From: Begonia masoniana
Taxonomy: Eukaryota; Streptophyta; Magnoliopsida; Cucurbitales; Begoniaceae
DNA: 64,000 bases
Direction of reading: 5' to 3'
Assembly: GCA_022432975.1 (NCBI GenBank)
Contig: CM039509.1
Location: forward strand, 22,351,432-22,415,431
Shown piece after piece: positions 47,977 to 58,730 of this stretch (the stretch's first letter is position 1; every line of letters begins with the position of its first letter). A program made the position numbers and the translations under genes. Under the pieces are notes generated by a model. That model made no database searches. It saw nothing but the letters and a program-made list of their open reading frames with translations, and was not told the origin of the DNA.

Positions 47977-50900
47977 ATGAACTCTATGAAGGAAGGAGGT
48001 TCAACTATGCGTCCACCACTATTGGATGGAAGTAACTATGCTTACTGGAAAGCAAGGATGAGAGCATTCATCAAGGCTATCGATGAGAAGGCTTGGAGAT
48101 CTATTTTAACAGGATGGCATCCTCCCATGACTACTGATGAAGGAGGTGTCATATCTCTTAAATCTGGAGAAGATTGGTCAGTCACTGAAGATGCACCAGC
48201 AAATAGTAATTCTAAGGCACTTAACGCTATTTTTAATGGTGTTGATCCTACTCAGTTCAGACTTATTTCAACGTGTGAGTCAGTTAAAATAGCATGGGAA
48301 ATTCTCCAAACCACTTATGAAGGAACATCGGCCATGAAACTGTCAAAGATGCAAATGCTCACTACAAGGTTTGAAAATTTAAAAATGCATGAAGATGAAA
48401 GTATTGCGGAATTCAACACCAAACTATGTGATATAGCCAATGAGGCGTTTGCGCTTGGTGAAACTTTCTCTGAAGAACGGTTGGTACAAAAGACATTACG
48501 GTCTCTTCCACAACGCTTTGCTTATAAAGTTACTGCAATTGAAGAAGCTAAAGATGTTTCCAAAATGAAATTGGAAGAACTAATGAGATCACTTAGAACG
48601 TTTGAAATGAATCTTGGGATTGATACCGAAACGAAGAAGTTCAAAGGTGTTGCACTAAAAACCGACACACAAGACTTGGATGCCCATGATGAAGACGATC
48701 TTGAGGAGTCTCTTGCATTACTATCAAAGAATTTCAGCCGTGTTATGAAAAAGTTTGGGAGAAATAATCGCGGTGTCAGACCCAATGTCAGTCATGCAAA
48801 ACTGGGTCCTTCAAGCAATAAGAAGTAATGGGAAGACAATTATGCTCCAGATCAATCTACTAAGAACATAGGAATTCAATGCAGAGAATGTGATGGTTTC
48901 GGACACATACAAGTTGAATGCGCTAACACTTTGAAGAAAAAGAAAAGCTCTCTCAATACTACTTGGAGTGATGAGGAATCGGAAAAAGAAGACGAATTTC
49001 CAAACAATCATGTTGCATTTATTGGTAAAGCTGGATCTACAGAAAATGGTGGTATTACTCACAATGTCAGAGATGATATATCCAATTGTAGTGATGAAAT
49101 TAAAGATGGAACTACCAAAGAAGACCTCATTGTGGAATACAAGTATCTTCATGAAAAATGGACTGAACTTGTCGGAATAAATCAGCGCCTTCGTATGGAG
49201 ATTTAAAAATTGAGAAAATCAACCTACAAAAATCGGTGTCTGAACTTGAAGCCGAATTAAGGATGAGTCAAGAAAAAGAGACAGAACTACTCAACGAGTT
49301 GAATCACTTGAAGAAAACTGTTAAAATGTTAAATACAGGTTCGTCTAAGCTAGATGATATTTTAAGTGTCAGCAAACCCAGTCGTGATCGCTCTGGATTA
49401 GGATTCAGGAGAGAAAACTCAGCTGCAAAAATAGTGTTTTCTCAACCCAGAATTATAGGGAAACCCTTGATGTTACTGACAATGTCCTATATGCAAAAGC
49501 AAAGTATAGTCTCTCAAACGATGCCAATAAAGAATTCTGATTACAAAGGAAAACAAATTGCAGTGAATGATGCGGAAGTCAAGAAGTTGTCAAAGCCAAA
49601 TTACACATCCATCAGAAATGGTAAAAAATTTAATATAGTTTGTCATTACTGCAATCGTAGAGGACATAGACGACCTAGATGTTTTACCTATTTGGCTGAT
49701 TTAAGACAAGGTACTGCTAGAAACCCTTTTGTTTGCAGACTTCCACAACAAAAATGGGTGAAGAAATCCACATTGAAGTGTAATGTCACACATACATCTC
49801 TAAAAGCTACTACATCTGATGCATGGTACTTTGACAGTAGATGCTCTAGGCATATGACCGGTGAAAAGAGGTTCTTGAAGAACATTACATCTGATCGTAT
49901 AGGAAAAGTAACCTTCGGGAATGGTGTCAAGGCCAGTGTCATAGGCGTAGGAACCTTGAATATGCCTCGATTACCACAGTTGGAGAATGTGCTTCTGGTA
50001 GATGGTCTAAAGGCTTATTTGATAAGAATTAGTCATCTGTGTGATCAAAATTTAAATGTACATTTCACTCATGAGAAGTGCACAGTCTCGGATCTTGACA
50101 AAAATTGTATCATAGAAGGGGTAAGGTCTGCAGATAATTGTTATCTTATCTCATCATCTTCAACTTGTTATAGGTCAAGCATGGAGGATTCTATTTTATG
50201 GCATCGAAAATTGGGACATGTCAATAATAGGATGCTAAAGATGATTATTTCAAAGGGAGCTATCCGTGGGATTCCCAAGCTAAATTTTGATGAGGATCGT
50301 TGTTTGGACCATGCCAAACAAGTAAACAAACCAAGGTGTCTCACCCGAAGTCACAGACGACAACAACCAATCGTGTGCTTGAATTACTTCATATGGACTT
50401 AATGGGACCGATGCCTCTGGAAAGCATTGGAGGCAAGCGATATACTTATGTTACAGTTGATGATTTTTCACGATTTATATGGGTGGAGTTCCTTAGAGAA
50501 AAATCTGATACTTTCAAAGCATTCAAAACCTTGTGTATTCGACTTCAACGTGAAAAAGAATGTGCCATCATGGGAATTATTCGCATCCGTAGCGATCATG
50601 GAAGAGAATTTGAAAACTCAGAATTCTCGAACTTCTGTAATCACCTTGGAATATCTCACGAGTTATCGGCACCAAAGACACCTCAGCAAAATAGAGTTGT
50701 TGAACGGAAAAATCGAACTCTTGCAGAAATGTCCCACGTAATGTTACATGAGAAAAATGTTCCATAGAAGTTCTGGGCCGAAGCGATGAACACGGCATGC
50801 TATACCATCAATCGAGTGTATCTCCGTGGAGGAACTTCCATGACACCGTACAAGATATGGAAAGGTAAAACTCCAAATCATCACTTTTTTCATCCTTTCG

Positions 50901-51105
50901 GTAGTACGTGCTATGTGTTGAATGACAGGGAGCACAGAGGGAAATTAGACTCTAAGTGTGATGAAGCCATTTTTCTCGGATATGCAACAAATAGTCACGC
51001 CTATCGGGTCTATAATAAACGAACTAGAACTGTCATTGAATCGGCCAATGCTCAAGTAAATGATTTCTTGGAAACTGTTGATATGCCTAAAGATGATGTA
51101 CTCCA
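47977..51105 (+). pseudogene. gag-pol of Copia element E (Sirevirus-like), gag to integrase
   Basis: Gag starts at ATG 47977 (MNSMKEGGSTMRPPLLDGSN) and reads to a TAA at 48826, after which the same frame continues with a CCHC knuckle CRECDGFGHIQVEC. A frameshift near 49203 follows. The next part holds coiled-coil sequence, the knuckle CHYCNRRGHRRPRC, and the protease site FDSRCSRHMTG, where the catalytic DSG has become DSR. Then come GAG-pre-integrase ILWHRKLGHVNNRML, a frameshift near 50296, integrase VTVDDFSRFIWVEF with DHGREFENSEF, a TAG at 50765 and the post-core region. At 51105 a solo LTR cuts the frame. It resumes at 53633 without loss. Same family as element D. Confidence 0.92.
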
Positions 51106-53627
51106 TGTAATACCCGACTTTACGGGATATTAATATTTTAATATAAATGACATTTTTGTAAATATGTCAAATCAAGCCCGTTTTATGAAAAGAAAGCATT
51201 ATTACGATCCTAATAATTAATATGGATTTTAGAAAAATTATGGGAATTTTAGGAGTCGTGACGCTAAATTACGGGAATTACGTTTCTCGTAATATAAGGG
51301 ACGTTTTAGTAAAAATAGTAAATGTGGTCCGATTTGCGAACAGACAGTTTTATTAGAACCCTAATAATAAGTTGGAATTATTAGTGAAATAAGGAAGTTT
51401 GGAGAAACCGAATCGTTAGCTAATTAACGAAATAAAGGACGAATCAAATAGAAAATAAGTAAAAGGGCAAAATAGTAATTTGAGAAGTTAAATTATAATA
51501 AAAGTAACTTTCCCCCTTTTTCCTTTGCAATTCACGATTTTCAGAGAAGGAAAACCTGTCTAGCGACCTTCCTTCTCTGCGGCGCTTCTCCTCTTCAACG
51601 CCGGTGATTCGTCCTCCGATCGTCAATTGTTCTTCACGTTTTCTTCTCCCCCCGTGATTCTAGGTGAGTCTCTAGTATTTCCTGGCTTTAGTTCTCAGTT
51701 TGTTTTAGAGATTTTAACGATTAGGGTTCGTTTAAGGTTTTTGCTAAAAATATGATTTAAGATTAGAAATCGATGGGTTTACTGAATTTATGAATGTATA
51801 GAACGTATTGAGCGTTATTGGACGAAATTAATCGATTTAGGACGAATGTTAGAGTTTGACTAATTTTCGAGATTTTGGAGAAATCTGTTAATGGTAATTT
51901 GGAATTATCGAGCGTAAATTATTCGATAAAACGCATCGATTAGTTAAGTTGGAATTTTAGGAAACTCCTTTAGTTAAGGACTTTATTAATTTGAACGTTA
52001 TCGGTTCAAATGCATTTTAATGATAATTGTTGTGAATTGCCGTAGGTGAACGACGCTCGTAGACAGAACTAGCATTGCAACAGACTTCAGGTAAGTCTCC
52101 GCGACTTGTTTGGCCGATTAGCCTACACCATATGATCTTCTGTTGTTCGAGGAAATTGGAGATTATAGATTGAGTTGGGTAAATAGGTTGAGTAGTTAGT
52201 TTTAGTTAAGTGTTATATGTTCATGTTCATTGTTTGTATGTTTTAATTATGTTTACAGTATTGCACATGTTCACGCATCATGTTTCTGAAAAGCACGAAA
52301 AAGGAATTTCTATGCATGTTTTCATGAAAAGGAAATGGTTAATGAAAAGGTATAAATGAATGTAATCTGGTCAAGGAGGTGGCGGTGGTTCAGACATGGC
52401 TGCTTGGGGAGCATGTTTTCCCCCCGGTTAGATACGAGGGGCTATCCAACTGTGGGATGTGTCGCTCCTATCTAGCGAGAGTGAGGCCACGGTGACATCT
52501 CTGTAATGTAATGAAATGAAATGAATAGCGAAAAGGTAGGACGCATGTTTTACAAACTGCATGCATGACATTCACTTGCATTCACGTAGACTTACTGAGC
52601 CTTAAGCTCACGACTTATGTTTATGGTGTAGGTGACCTCTACACAGGTGAGGATGAGATCCCTCCACCCGAGGCATGATCGGTTGAAGAAAGATGGCCCG
52701 TGGGAGTGCGCTAGGCACTCGGTGCGCATTTTGACCCGTGGGGATGTAGGTATATGTTTTGGGGACACGATATAAAATGTATAGTTGAACATATTAGGTT
52801 GTTTGGATCTGGATAGGTGATAGAATTATGTTTTGATGTTTTGAAGTCTATTTTATAAACTGTTGGTAATTTAAAATAGGAGAAGTGGTTTAGTTTTAAA
52901 CGGATCCACGCTATTGGTTTTCACGAAAGTTTATTATGTTTTAAACACGTTTTAAAATATGTTTTGGATCGTTTAATCGGTGGTTGATAAAATGAGGAAA
53001 GAGTTAAGTTTTGTTGAAATGTTAAGAGTGTATGGGTAGGAGATGAATTGTACGAGGAAGAGAAAAAGAATGGAAAAATGTATGAGAAAAGGTTGAAGTT
53101 AGCTCTCTAGAATTTTAAGATTTCAGAGAGGCACTATGGTTGAGTACTACAGCGATCGATCTCTTGGATTGATCGCTGAGCAGCGATCGATCTCTTGGAT
53201 TGATCGCTGAGTAGCGATCAATCGCTGTGTGGATCAGCGATCGATCGCTCATGTACATCATTGCAGCGATCGATCTCTAAGAAAAAATGGAGATCGATCG
53301 CCAATATAAAGAGGCAAGTCAGCGATCGATCTCCAAGAAAAAATGGAGATCGATCGCCAATATAAAGTGGCAAGCGCACTGTTCATGTGAACAGTAATAC
53401 TGTTCACGTGAATAGTACCAGTATAAAAAAAAGAAAAATAAATAAAAAGAAGTATTTTAAGTTATTTTATTAAATGTTTTAAGTTTTATTTAGTTAGTTG
53501 TGAGTTTGTTTTAAATGGTTTAAAAGTTAGATTTCGATTCTGAATTCGATTCTGTTTTAAGTTTATTTAAAGTTATAAGTATATAAAAAGAAAAAGAAAA
53601 ATTTGTACGGGGGTAAGGGTCGTGACA
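51106..53627 (+). mobile_element. Solo LTR (Tekay-like) in element E, 2522 bp
   Basis: It begins TGTAATACCCGAC and ends GGGTCGTGACA, with a perfect target duplication CTCCA at 51101-51105 and 53628-53632. Removing it rejoins the element E frame (DDVLQESNNE). It carries a TATA-like box (51494-51504), a first leader segment with donor GTGAGT (about 51664), a 45-nt exon-like block (52046-52090) followed by GTAAGT, a conserved acceptor block (about 52625-52680), and a palindrome cluster (53150-53365). Its length equals that of the element F 5' LTR after removing the Cassandra insert and its duplicated site. Confidence 0.95.
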
Positions 53628-53632
53628 CTCCA

Positions 53633-55221
53633 GGAGTCAAATAATGAAAGTTCCAGTGATCTCACCAATGTTCCTGATGTTCCTCCAAGCAGTGTCTCAG
53701 GTAATGTCTCTGATACAACTATTACAACTAGTGAAGTTAAAGTGACTGTATCAGATAGCCGACAACCGTCCACACGTATACAAAAAGATCATCTTGTTGA
53801 TAAAGTCATTGGTAGTCTTAATGATAGACTTCGAACCAGAGATAAACCGAGAGTCAACTATCGAGATATGATTCATATGGCATGTTTCACCTCTACTATT
53901 GAGCCTAAAATTGTGAAAGAAGCTCTCCTAGATGAATATTGGATTGAGGCAATGCAAGAAGAACTTGATCAATTAACTCGAAATCAAGTTTGGGATTTAG
54001 TGTCATGTCCTCCAAATGTAAACGTCATCGGCACGAAGTGGATATACAAGAACAAGAGTGATGAGCATGAAAGCATAACATGCAACAAAGCACGGTTAGT
54101 CGCTCAAGGATATTCACAGATTGAATGCATTGATTTTGATGAGGCATTTGCTCCGGTTGCTCGACTTAAATCAATTCAACTTTTACTTGCTATTGCTTGT
54201 GTAATGCGGTCTAAACTCTATCAAATGGATGTGAAGAGTGCGTTCTTAAATAGCTTTCTAAATGAGGAAGTTTATGTCACTCAACCAAAAGGTTTTGAGG
54301 ACCCTCATTATCCCGAGTATGTGTATAAATTGAAGAAAGCGCTATACGGGCTTAAACAAGCACCACGTGCATGGTATGAACGTCTCACGGTGTATTTATT
54401 ATCCAAGGGATATGAGCGAGGGGGAGTAGAAAAAACCCTTTTTCATTCGCCGAGAAAAAGGTCAGTTTTTATTTGCTCAAATTTATGTTGATGACATAGT
54501 GTTCGGCTCAGTGTCACAGGTGCTAGTGGATGATTCTGTAGCAAAAATGACCAACGAATTTGAGATGAGCATGGTCGGTGAGCTCAATTACTTTCTTGGT
54601 CTTCAGATTCAACAAAGAAATGATGGAATTTTCATCTCCCAAACCAAGTATGCCAAAAATATGTTGAAGCATTTCAAGTTAGAGAATGCCCGTCCCAAAA
54701 GAACACCGATTGGGACACATGAAAAACTCTCCAAAGATGAGAATGAGACTTCTGTTGATGAACGACTATATAGAAGTATGATTGGAAGCCTCTTATATCT
54801 AACAGCTAGTCGGCCAGACATTTGTTATAGTGTTGGATTATGTGCTCGGTTTCAAGCAAATCCTCGAGAGTCTCACCTGGTGTCAGTGAAGTGAATTCTC
54901 AAATATGTTGGTGGGACGACTGATTATGGAATCTGGTATTCATTTGATACAAATGCAAATTTAGTTGACTATTGTGATGGTGATTGGGCTGGGAGTTCGG
55001 ATGATCGAAAAAGTACTTATGGTGGATGTTTTTATTTGGGAAACAATTTAGTGTCATGGTTTAGCAAGAAGCAGAACTCTATTTCTCTATCTACTGCCGA
55101 GTCAGAATATATTGCAGCTGGTAGTAGCTGTACTTAGTTTCTTTGGATGAAACAAATGCTCAAGGACTACGGTGTCACACAGGATGTCATAACGTTATAT
55201 TGTGATAATTTGAGTGCTATT
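53633..55221 (+). pseudogene. gag-pol of Copia element E, RT and RNase H, cut by element F
   Basis: It continues the frame after the solo LTR: RT opening AMQEELDQLTRNQVWDLV, then [28 protein letters not shown] and [15 protein letters not shown] frameshift near 54470 precedes the catalytic YVDDIVFGS (about 54484). A stop at 54892 and another at about 55136 lie in the RNase H part (DDRKSTYGGCFYLGNNLVSW). The sequence ends at 55221 in YCDNLSAI, where the 5' LTR of element F begins. CTATT at 55217-55221 is F's presumed left target site. The 3' end of E is not seen in the window. Confidence 0.92.
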
Positions 55222-55712
55222 TGTAATACCCGGCTTTACAAGACTTTAAAAATTTCTCTATGGAATGGCAATTTTGTAATATTGAGAAATTAACCCGTTT
55301 TTGCGAACGGGAGGTTTTATTAGAACTATGCGGGTGAATTGAAGTGATTGGAGGAATAAGAGAATTTTTGAAGATATAGTGCCAATTTTACGAGTTTTAG
55401 ATATTTCTCATAATATATGGGTATTTTTGTAATTATAGCAAAATAAGACCGTTTTGTAAACGGAAGGTTTTATTAGAGCCCTAATGATTTGTATGGATTT
55501 TAGAAGAAACAAGGAAATGTAAGAAATCGTAATCGATAAGAGAAATAACGAGATAAGTAAACGATTCAGAAAAAGGGCAAAAAGGTAATTTACGAAGAAA
55601 AAATATTAAATTAAAACTAACCCCCCCCCCTCCACCCCCTTTTTCTCCATTCTGTTTCACGATTTCACAGAGAGGAAATGCCTCTCTCTCCCTGGCGATT
55701 TCCATTTCCTTC

Positions 55713-56762
55713 ATGTCGATCGCTCCTCTCCTCCGTTGTCTCATTTTCTTCCAGTTTTTCTTCTGCAATCAAGCCTTAGGTATGATATGCTTACTCTTGA
55801 CCATTAGTTTCCAAGCTTTAGGGTTGGAAACGGTTAGGGTTTTCGTTTAGGGTTTTGATAAATTATAGGTTTATGTTGGAAATTGTTAGGTTTACTATAT
55901 TATTGACTTACGATGATAGATTATGAGTTTTCATCGATAGTTAGGTTGAAATCGGTGATTGAACGATATAGATTTCCATTAAAGCTAGGTTGTAAAATTT
56001 GTGAGCGCGAATTGCTCGATTAAATGCTCGAGAGAGATTAAATGAGTGTTTTAGGAAGTTTCCTTTAGATTGGAGTTTCGTTAGCTTTGGAATTCAATTA
56101 GTTAGGGCCGATTCTAATAACGACAATTGTGAAATGTTCTAGGTAAACGAGGCTTACAGACGGTACTCGGCTCACTAAGGACGACAGGTAAGTCTTCGTG
56201 CTTTATTTGGCCTACGCCAAGAGTTATGCCGTTATTGAGGATATTGGTGAATTTCGTAGTTTTAGAATAAACGGTTGGGTAGTTAAGTGGTATATATCGT
56301 AGGGTGTTTTTCTAAGATTCATTGATTGTTTTCTATGTTCGCCAATATGAACTGTACATGCATCATGTTCTTTCAAAATAGCATGAAAATGAGTTTTTAG
56401 ACGTGTTTTATGAAAAGAATGGAACCAATGAAATGAAATGAATGCACCTAATCCCGGTCACGACGGGGTAGGGTTCTGACATGGTTGTCCTGTAGGTGAG
56501 GCATGTTTTCCCCCCGGTAGATGGAAAGGGCTGTCTAACCGCCAGACGTGCTCTCTCCATCTGGTGAGAGTAGACCCCCCGGTGACACCTCCCAGTTATG
56601 TAACGTAATGATTTAAATGACTGCATGATTTTATGAATGACATATGCACAGTACACATTTGCATTTACGTAGATTTTACTGAGCCTGTAGCTCATAAAAT
56701 TTCTCTATGGTGTAGGTGATTTCGAAACAGGTGAGGATGATATTCCTCCATCCGATGCTTGA
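55713..56762 (+). other. Candidate three-exon small protein encoded in the LTR leader
   Basis: Candidate exons are 55713-55779 (ATG to donor GTATG), 56143-56187 (45 nt, AG before, GTAAGT after) and 56716-56762 (after TGTAG, ending TGA). All introns are phase 1, and the joined frame is 52 codons plus stop. The first exon encodes a hydrophobic stretch (IAPLLRCLIFFQFFFC) that could act as a signal peptide. The last exon ends GEDDIPPSDA. Exon 2 lengths and phases and the GED(D/E)(I/V)PP ending recur in other LTRs here, although some copies carry stops or lack an ATG. This is a prediction. A spliced untranslated leader would look similar. Confidence 0.35.
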
Positions 56763-57880
56763 GCTGGTTGATGAAGGGTGCCCGTGAGAGCGTGCTGGGA
56801 AGTCGACACTCATTTTGACCCGTGAGGGATGACATGTTGGTACTTTGATGATACAATAGATAGAATAGGTGGATAAAATGTATAGGAGGGCTTAATTGGG
56901 CTGATGGATTATTGGTTAGGAAACATACATGTTTTGATGTTTTGAAAAACTCGTTTTATGAATTTCTTTTGAAAAATCTTTTATTAGGATTATACTGGAT
57001 ATGTTTGGAGTTATTTTAGGCTGGGCATGGATATGCCCGAGTTTTTGAGTTATCCATGCAGTTGGATTATATGATTTTTGTCTCGTTTTTACTACTCTCT
57101 AGGATACGTTTCGAATCGTGTTTTTGGTGATTGATGAATTGAGGAATGAATGAGGTTATGAATGATTTTATGTTGAAGTGTTTGATAGGAGTTGTGTTTA
57201 TGTGAGAAATCAAGGAAAGGAAGGAAAAATTGTGAAGGGTGAAGGATGTAGGAAGAAATAAGGATGCACTATCTGGAATTCGGATTCCAGAGAGTATGCC
57301 GATCGATCGCCAGAATGGGCGATCAATCGGTTGGCTTACTGTGCCAACGCTTTTGTTTTCCAGAGCGTGTGCCGCTCGATCGCCTGGTGAGGGCGATCGA
57401 TCGGCGGAAGAGTGATCGCTTGGGGGCGATCGATCAGGCGATTGATCGGCTGGTAAATCAATGCCACAGGCGATCGACCGGCTGAAATGGCCGATCGATC
57501 GGCTGATGTTTTTATGGGCGAAGTGCCCTTTTTGCCCTCTGCCGATTGTGTTCTGCTGTTTTGAGTTTTATATAGTTCTCTTAAATGAATTTTCAAGCGA
57601 TTTTAGTTTTCTTTAAACGATTTCAAAACAGTTTAACGACGCTAGATTCTGATTTAACGCTTTAGAGGTAAAATGTGATGACCCGAATATGCATGTATGG
57701 GTACGATGGCTGCACGAACCGGAACCCGGATGGTGGTACGTCCGTACGGGCGAATCGGAAGGTGACAGGTCGTAAAATGGGGGTCGTCACAATCCCACAT
57801 CGCTTGGGGAAGTATGTGGAAATGAAACATATGTAAAGAGACCCTCCCAACATAGCAAGACGCGTTTTGGAGTACGATTG

Positions 57881-57967
57881 GCAACAGATCTCATAAGAAC
57901 TCCGAAGTTAAAAGTGCTTCGGCGAGAGCAATCCCAAGTTGGGTGACCTTCCGGGAAGTTTTCGCCA
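57881..57967 (+). other. 5S rRNA-like segment in Cassandra LTR 1
   Basis: The segment includes AACTCCGAAGTTAAAAGTGC, GGCGAGAGC and GGGTGACCTTCCGGGAAGT. In plant 5S rRNA these match the A box, intermediate element and C box of the internal RNA polymerase III promoter. It is not a functional 5S gene because both ends diverge and lie inside an LTR. Confidence 0.88.
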
Positions 57968-58328
57968 AACAAAGTCGTGAGGGGAGGATATTGTGCTACG
58001 GCCCAATCCCCAGAGCGGACAATGTCTTGCCGGGAAACGGGGTCGTTACAAATGGTATCAGAGCCTGTACCCAACCAGAAATGTGGCCAACGAAGACGTT
58101 GGGCCCCCGAGGGGGGGTGATTGTGATGACTCGAATATGCATGTATGGGTACGATGGCTGCACGAACCGGAACCCAGATGGCGGTACGTCCGCGCGGGCG
58201 AACCGGAAGGTGACAGGTCGTAAAATGGGGGCCGTCACAATCCCACATTGCTTGGGGAAGTATGTGGAAATGAAACATATGTAAAGAGACCCTCCCAACA
58301 TAGCAAGACGCATTTTGGAGCACGATTG

Positions 58329-58415
58329 GCAACGGATCCCATAAAAACTCCAAAGTTAAAAGTGCTTCGACGAGAACAATCCCAGGTTGGGTGACCTTCC
58401 GGGAAGTTCTCGCCA
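58329..58415 (+). other. 5S rRNA-like segment in Cassandra LTR 2
   Basis: This is the counterpart of the LTR 1 segment, 448 bp downstream, with several substitutions (AACTCCAAAGTTAAAAGTGC, CGACGAGAAC). The intermediate element has diverged more than in LTR 1. Confidence 0.88.
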
Positions 58416-58577
58416 AACAAAGCCGTGAGGGGAGGATATTGTGCTACGGCCCAATCCCCAGAGCGGACAATATCTTGCTGGGAAACGGGGTCGTTACATA
58501 AAAAGTTCACTAAACGCCCAAAAGTGAAAAATTTATACTGAAATTTTGAGGTATAGGATTAGGGGTTGTAACAGTTA

Positions 58578-58589
58578 TGGTATCAGAGC
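58578..58589 (+). promoter_or_regulatory. Primer binding site of element F
   Basis: TGGTATCAGAGC, four bases after the 5' LTR, complementary to initiator-Met tRNA. The following GCCCGGGTTTTAAAATCGG is nearly the same as in element A. Confidence 0.92.
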
Positions 58590-58730
58590 GCCCGGGTTTT
58601 AAAATCGGTTCTGTAGACTGCTCGACTGCACAGCCACTACGCGGACATCCTTCCTCATCTGTAAGTACATTTTTAAGTTTTCTTTTAATTTCTTAGATTT
58701 GTTGTTCTTCAATTTTATAGGATTTCAAAA

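Larger units (their letters stand above)
57674..58498 (+). mobile_element. Cassandra TRIM retrotransposon, complete, 825 bp
   Basis: Two 377-bp LTRs (57674-58050 and 58122-58498, each TGTGATGAC...CGTTACA) flank a 71-bp interior with an initiator-Met primer site (TGGTATCAGAGCC) and a purine run (CGAGGGGGGGTGAT). A perfect 5-bp target duplication TAAAA lies at 57669-57673 and 58499-58503. Each LTR contains a 5S rRNA-like segment, the hallmark of Cassandra. There is no coding capacity, so it depends on proteins from other elements. It is nested in the 5' LTR of element F. Confidence 0.95.
55222..58573 (+). repeat. 5' LTR of element F, 3352 bp including a Cassandra insertion
   Basis: It begins TGTAATACCCGGCTTTACAA and ends GGGGTTGTAACA, next to the primer site. 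Subtracting the 825-bp Cassandra and the 5-bp duplicated site gives 2522 bp. It carries the exon-like blocks (55713-55779, 56143-56187, 56716-56762) and a palindrome cluster with hairpin (57265-57505). Confidence 0.93.

Noticed and set aside
57674..58498. Two tandem 5S rRNA genes
   Set aside because: The 5S-like segments cover only the internal promoter region, diverge at both ends, and lie in LTRs with primer site, purine tract and target duplication, so they belong to a Cassandra element.
57787..58510. Minus-strand open frames of 90-209 codons over the Cassandra copy
   Set aside because: They repeat between the two LTRs, run antisense to the element, and show no known domain.
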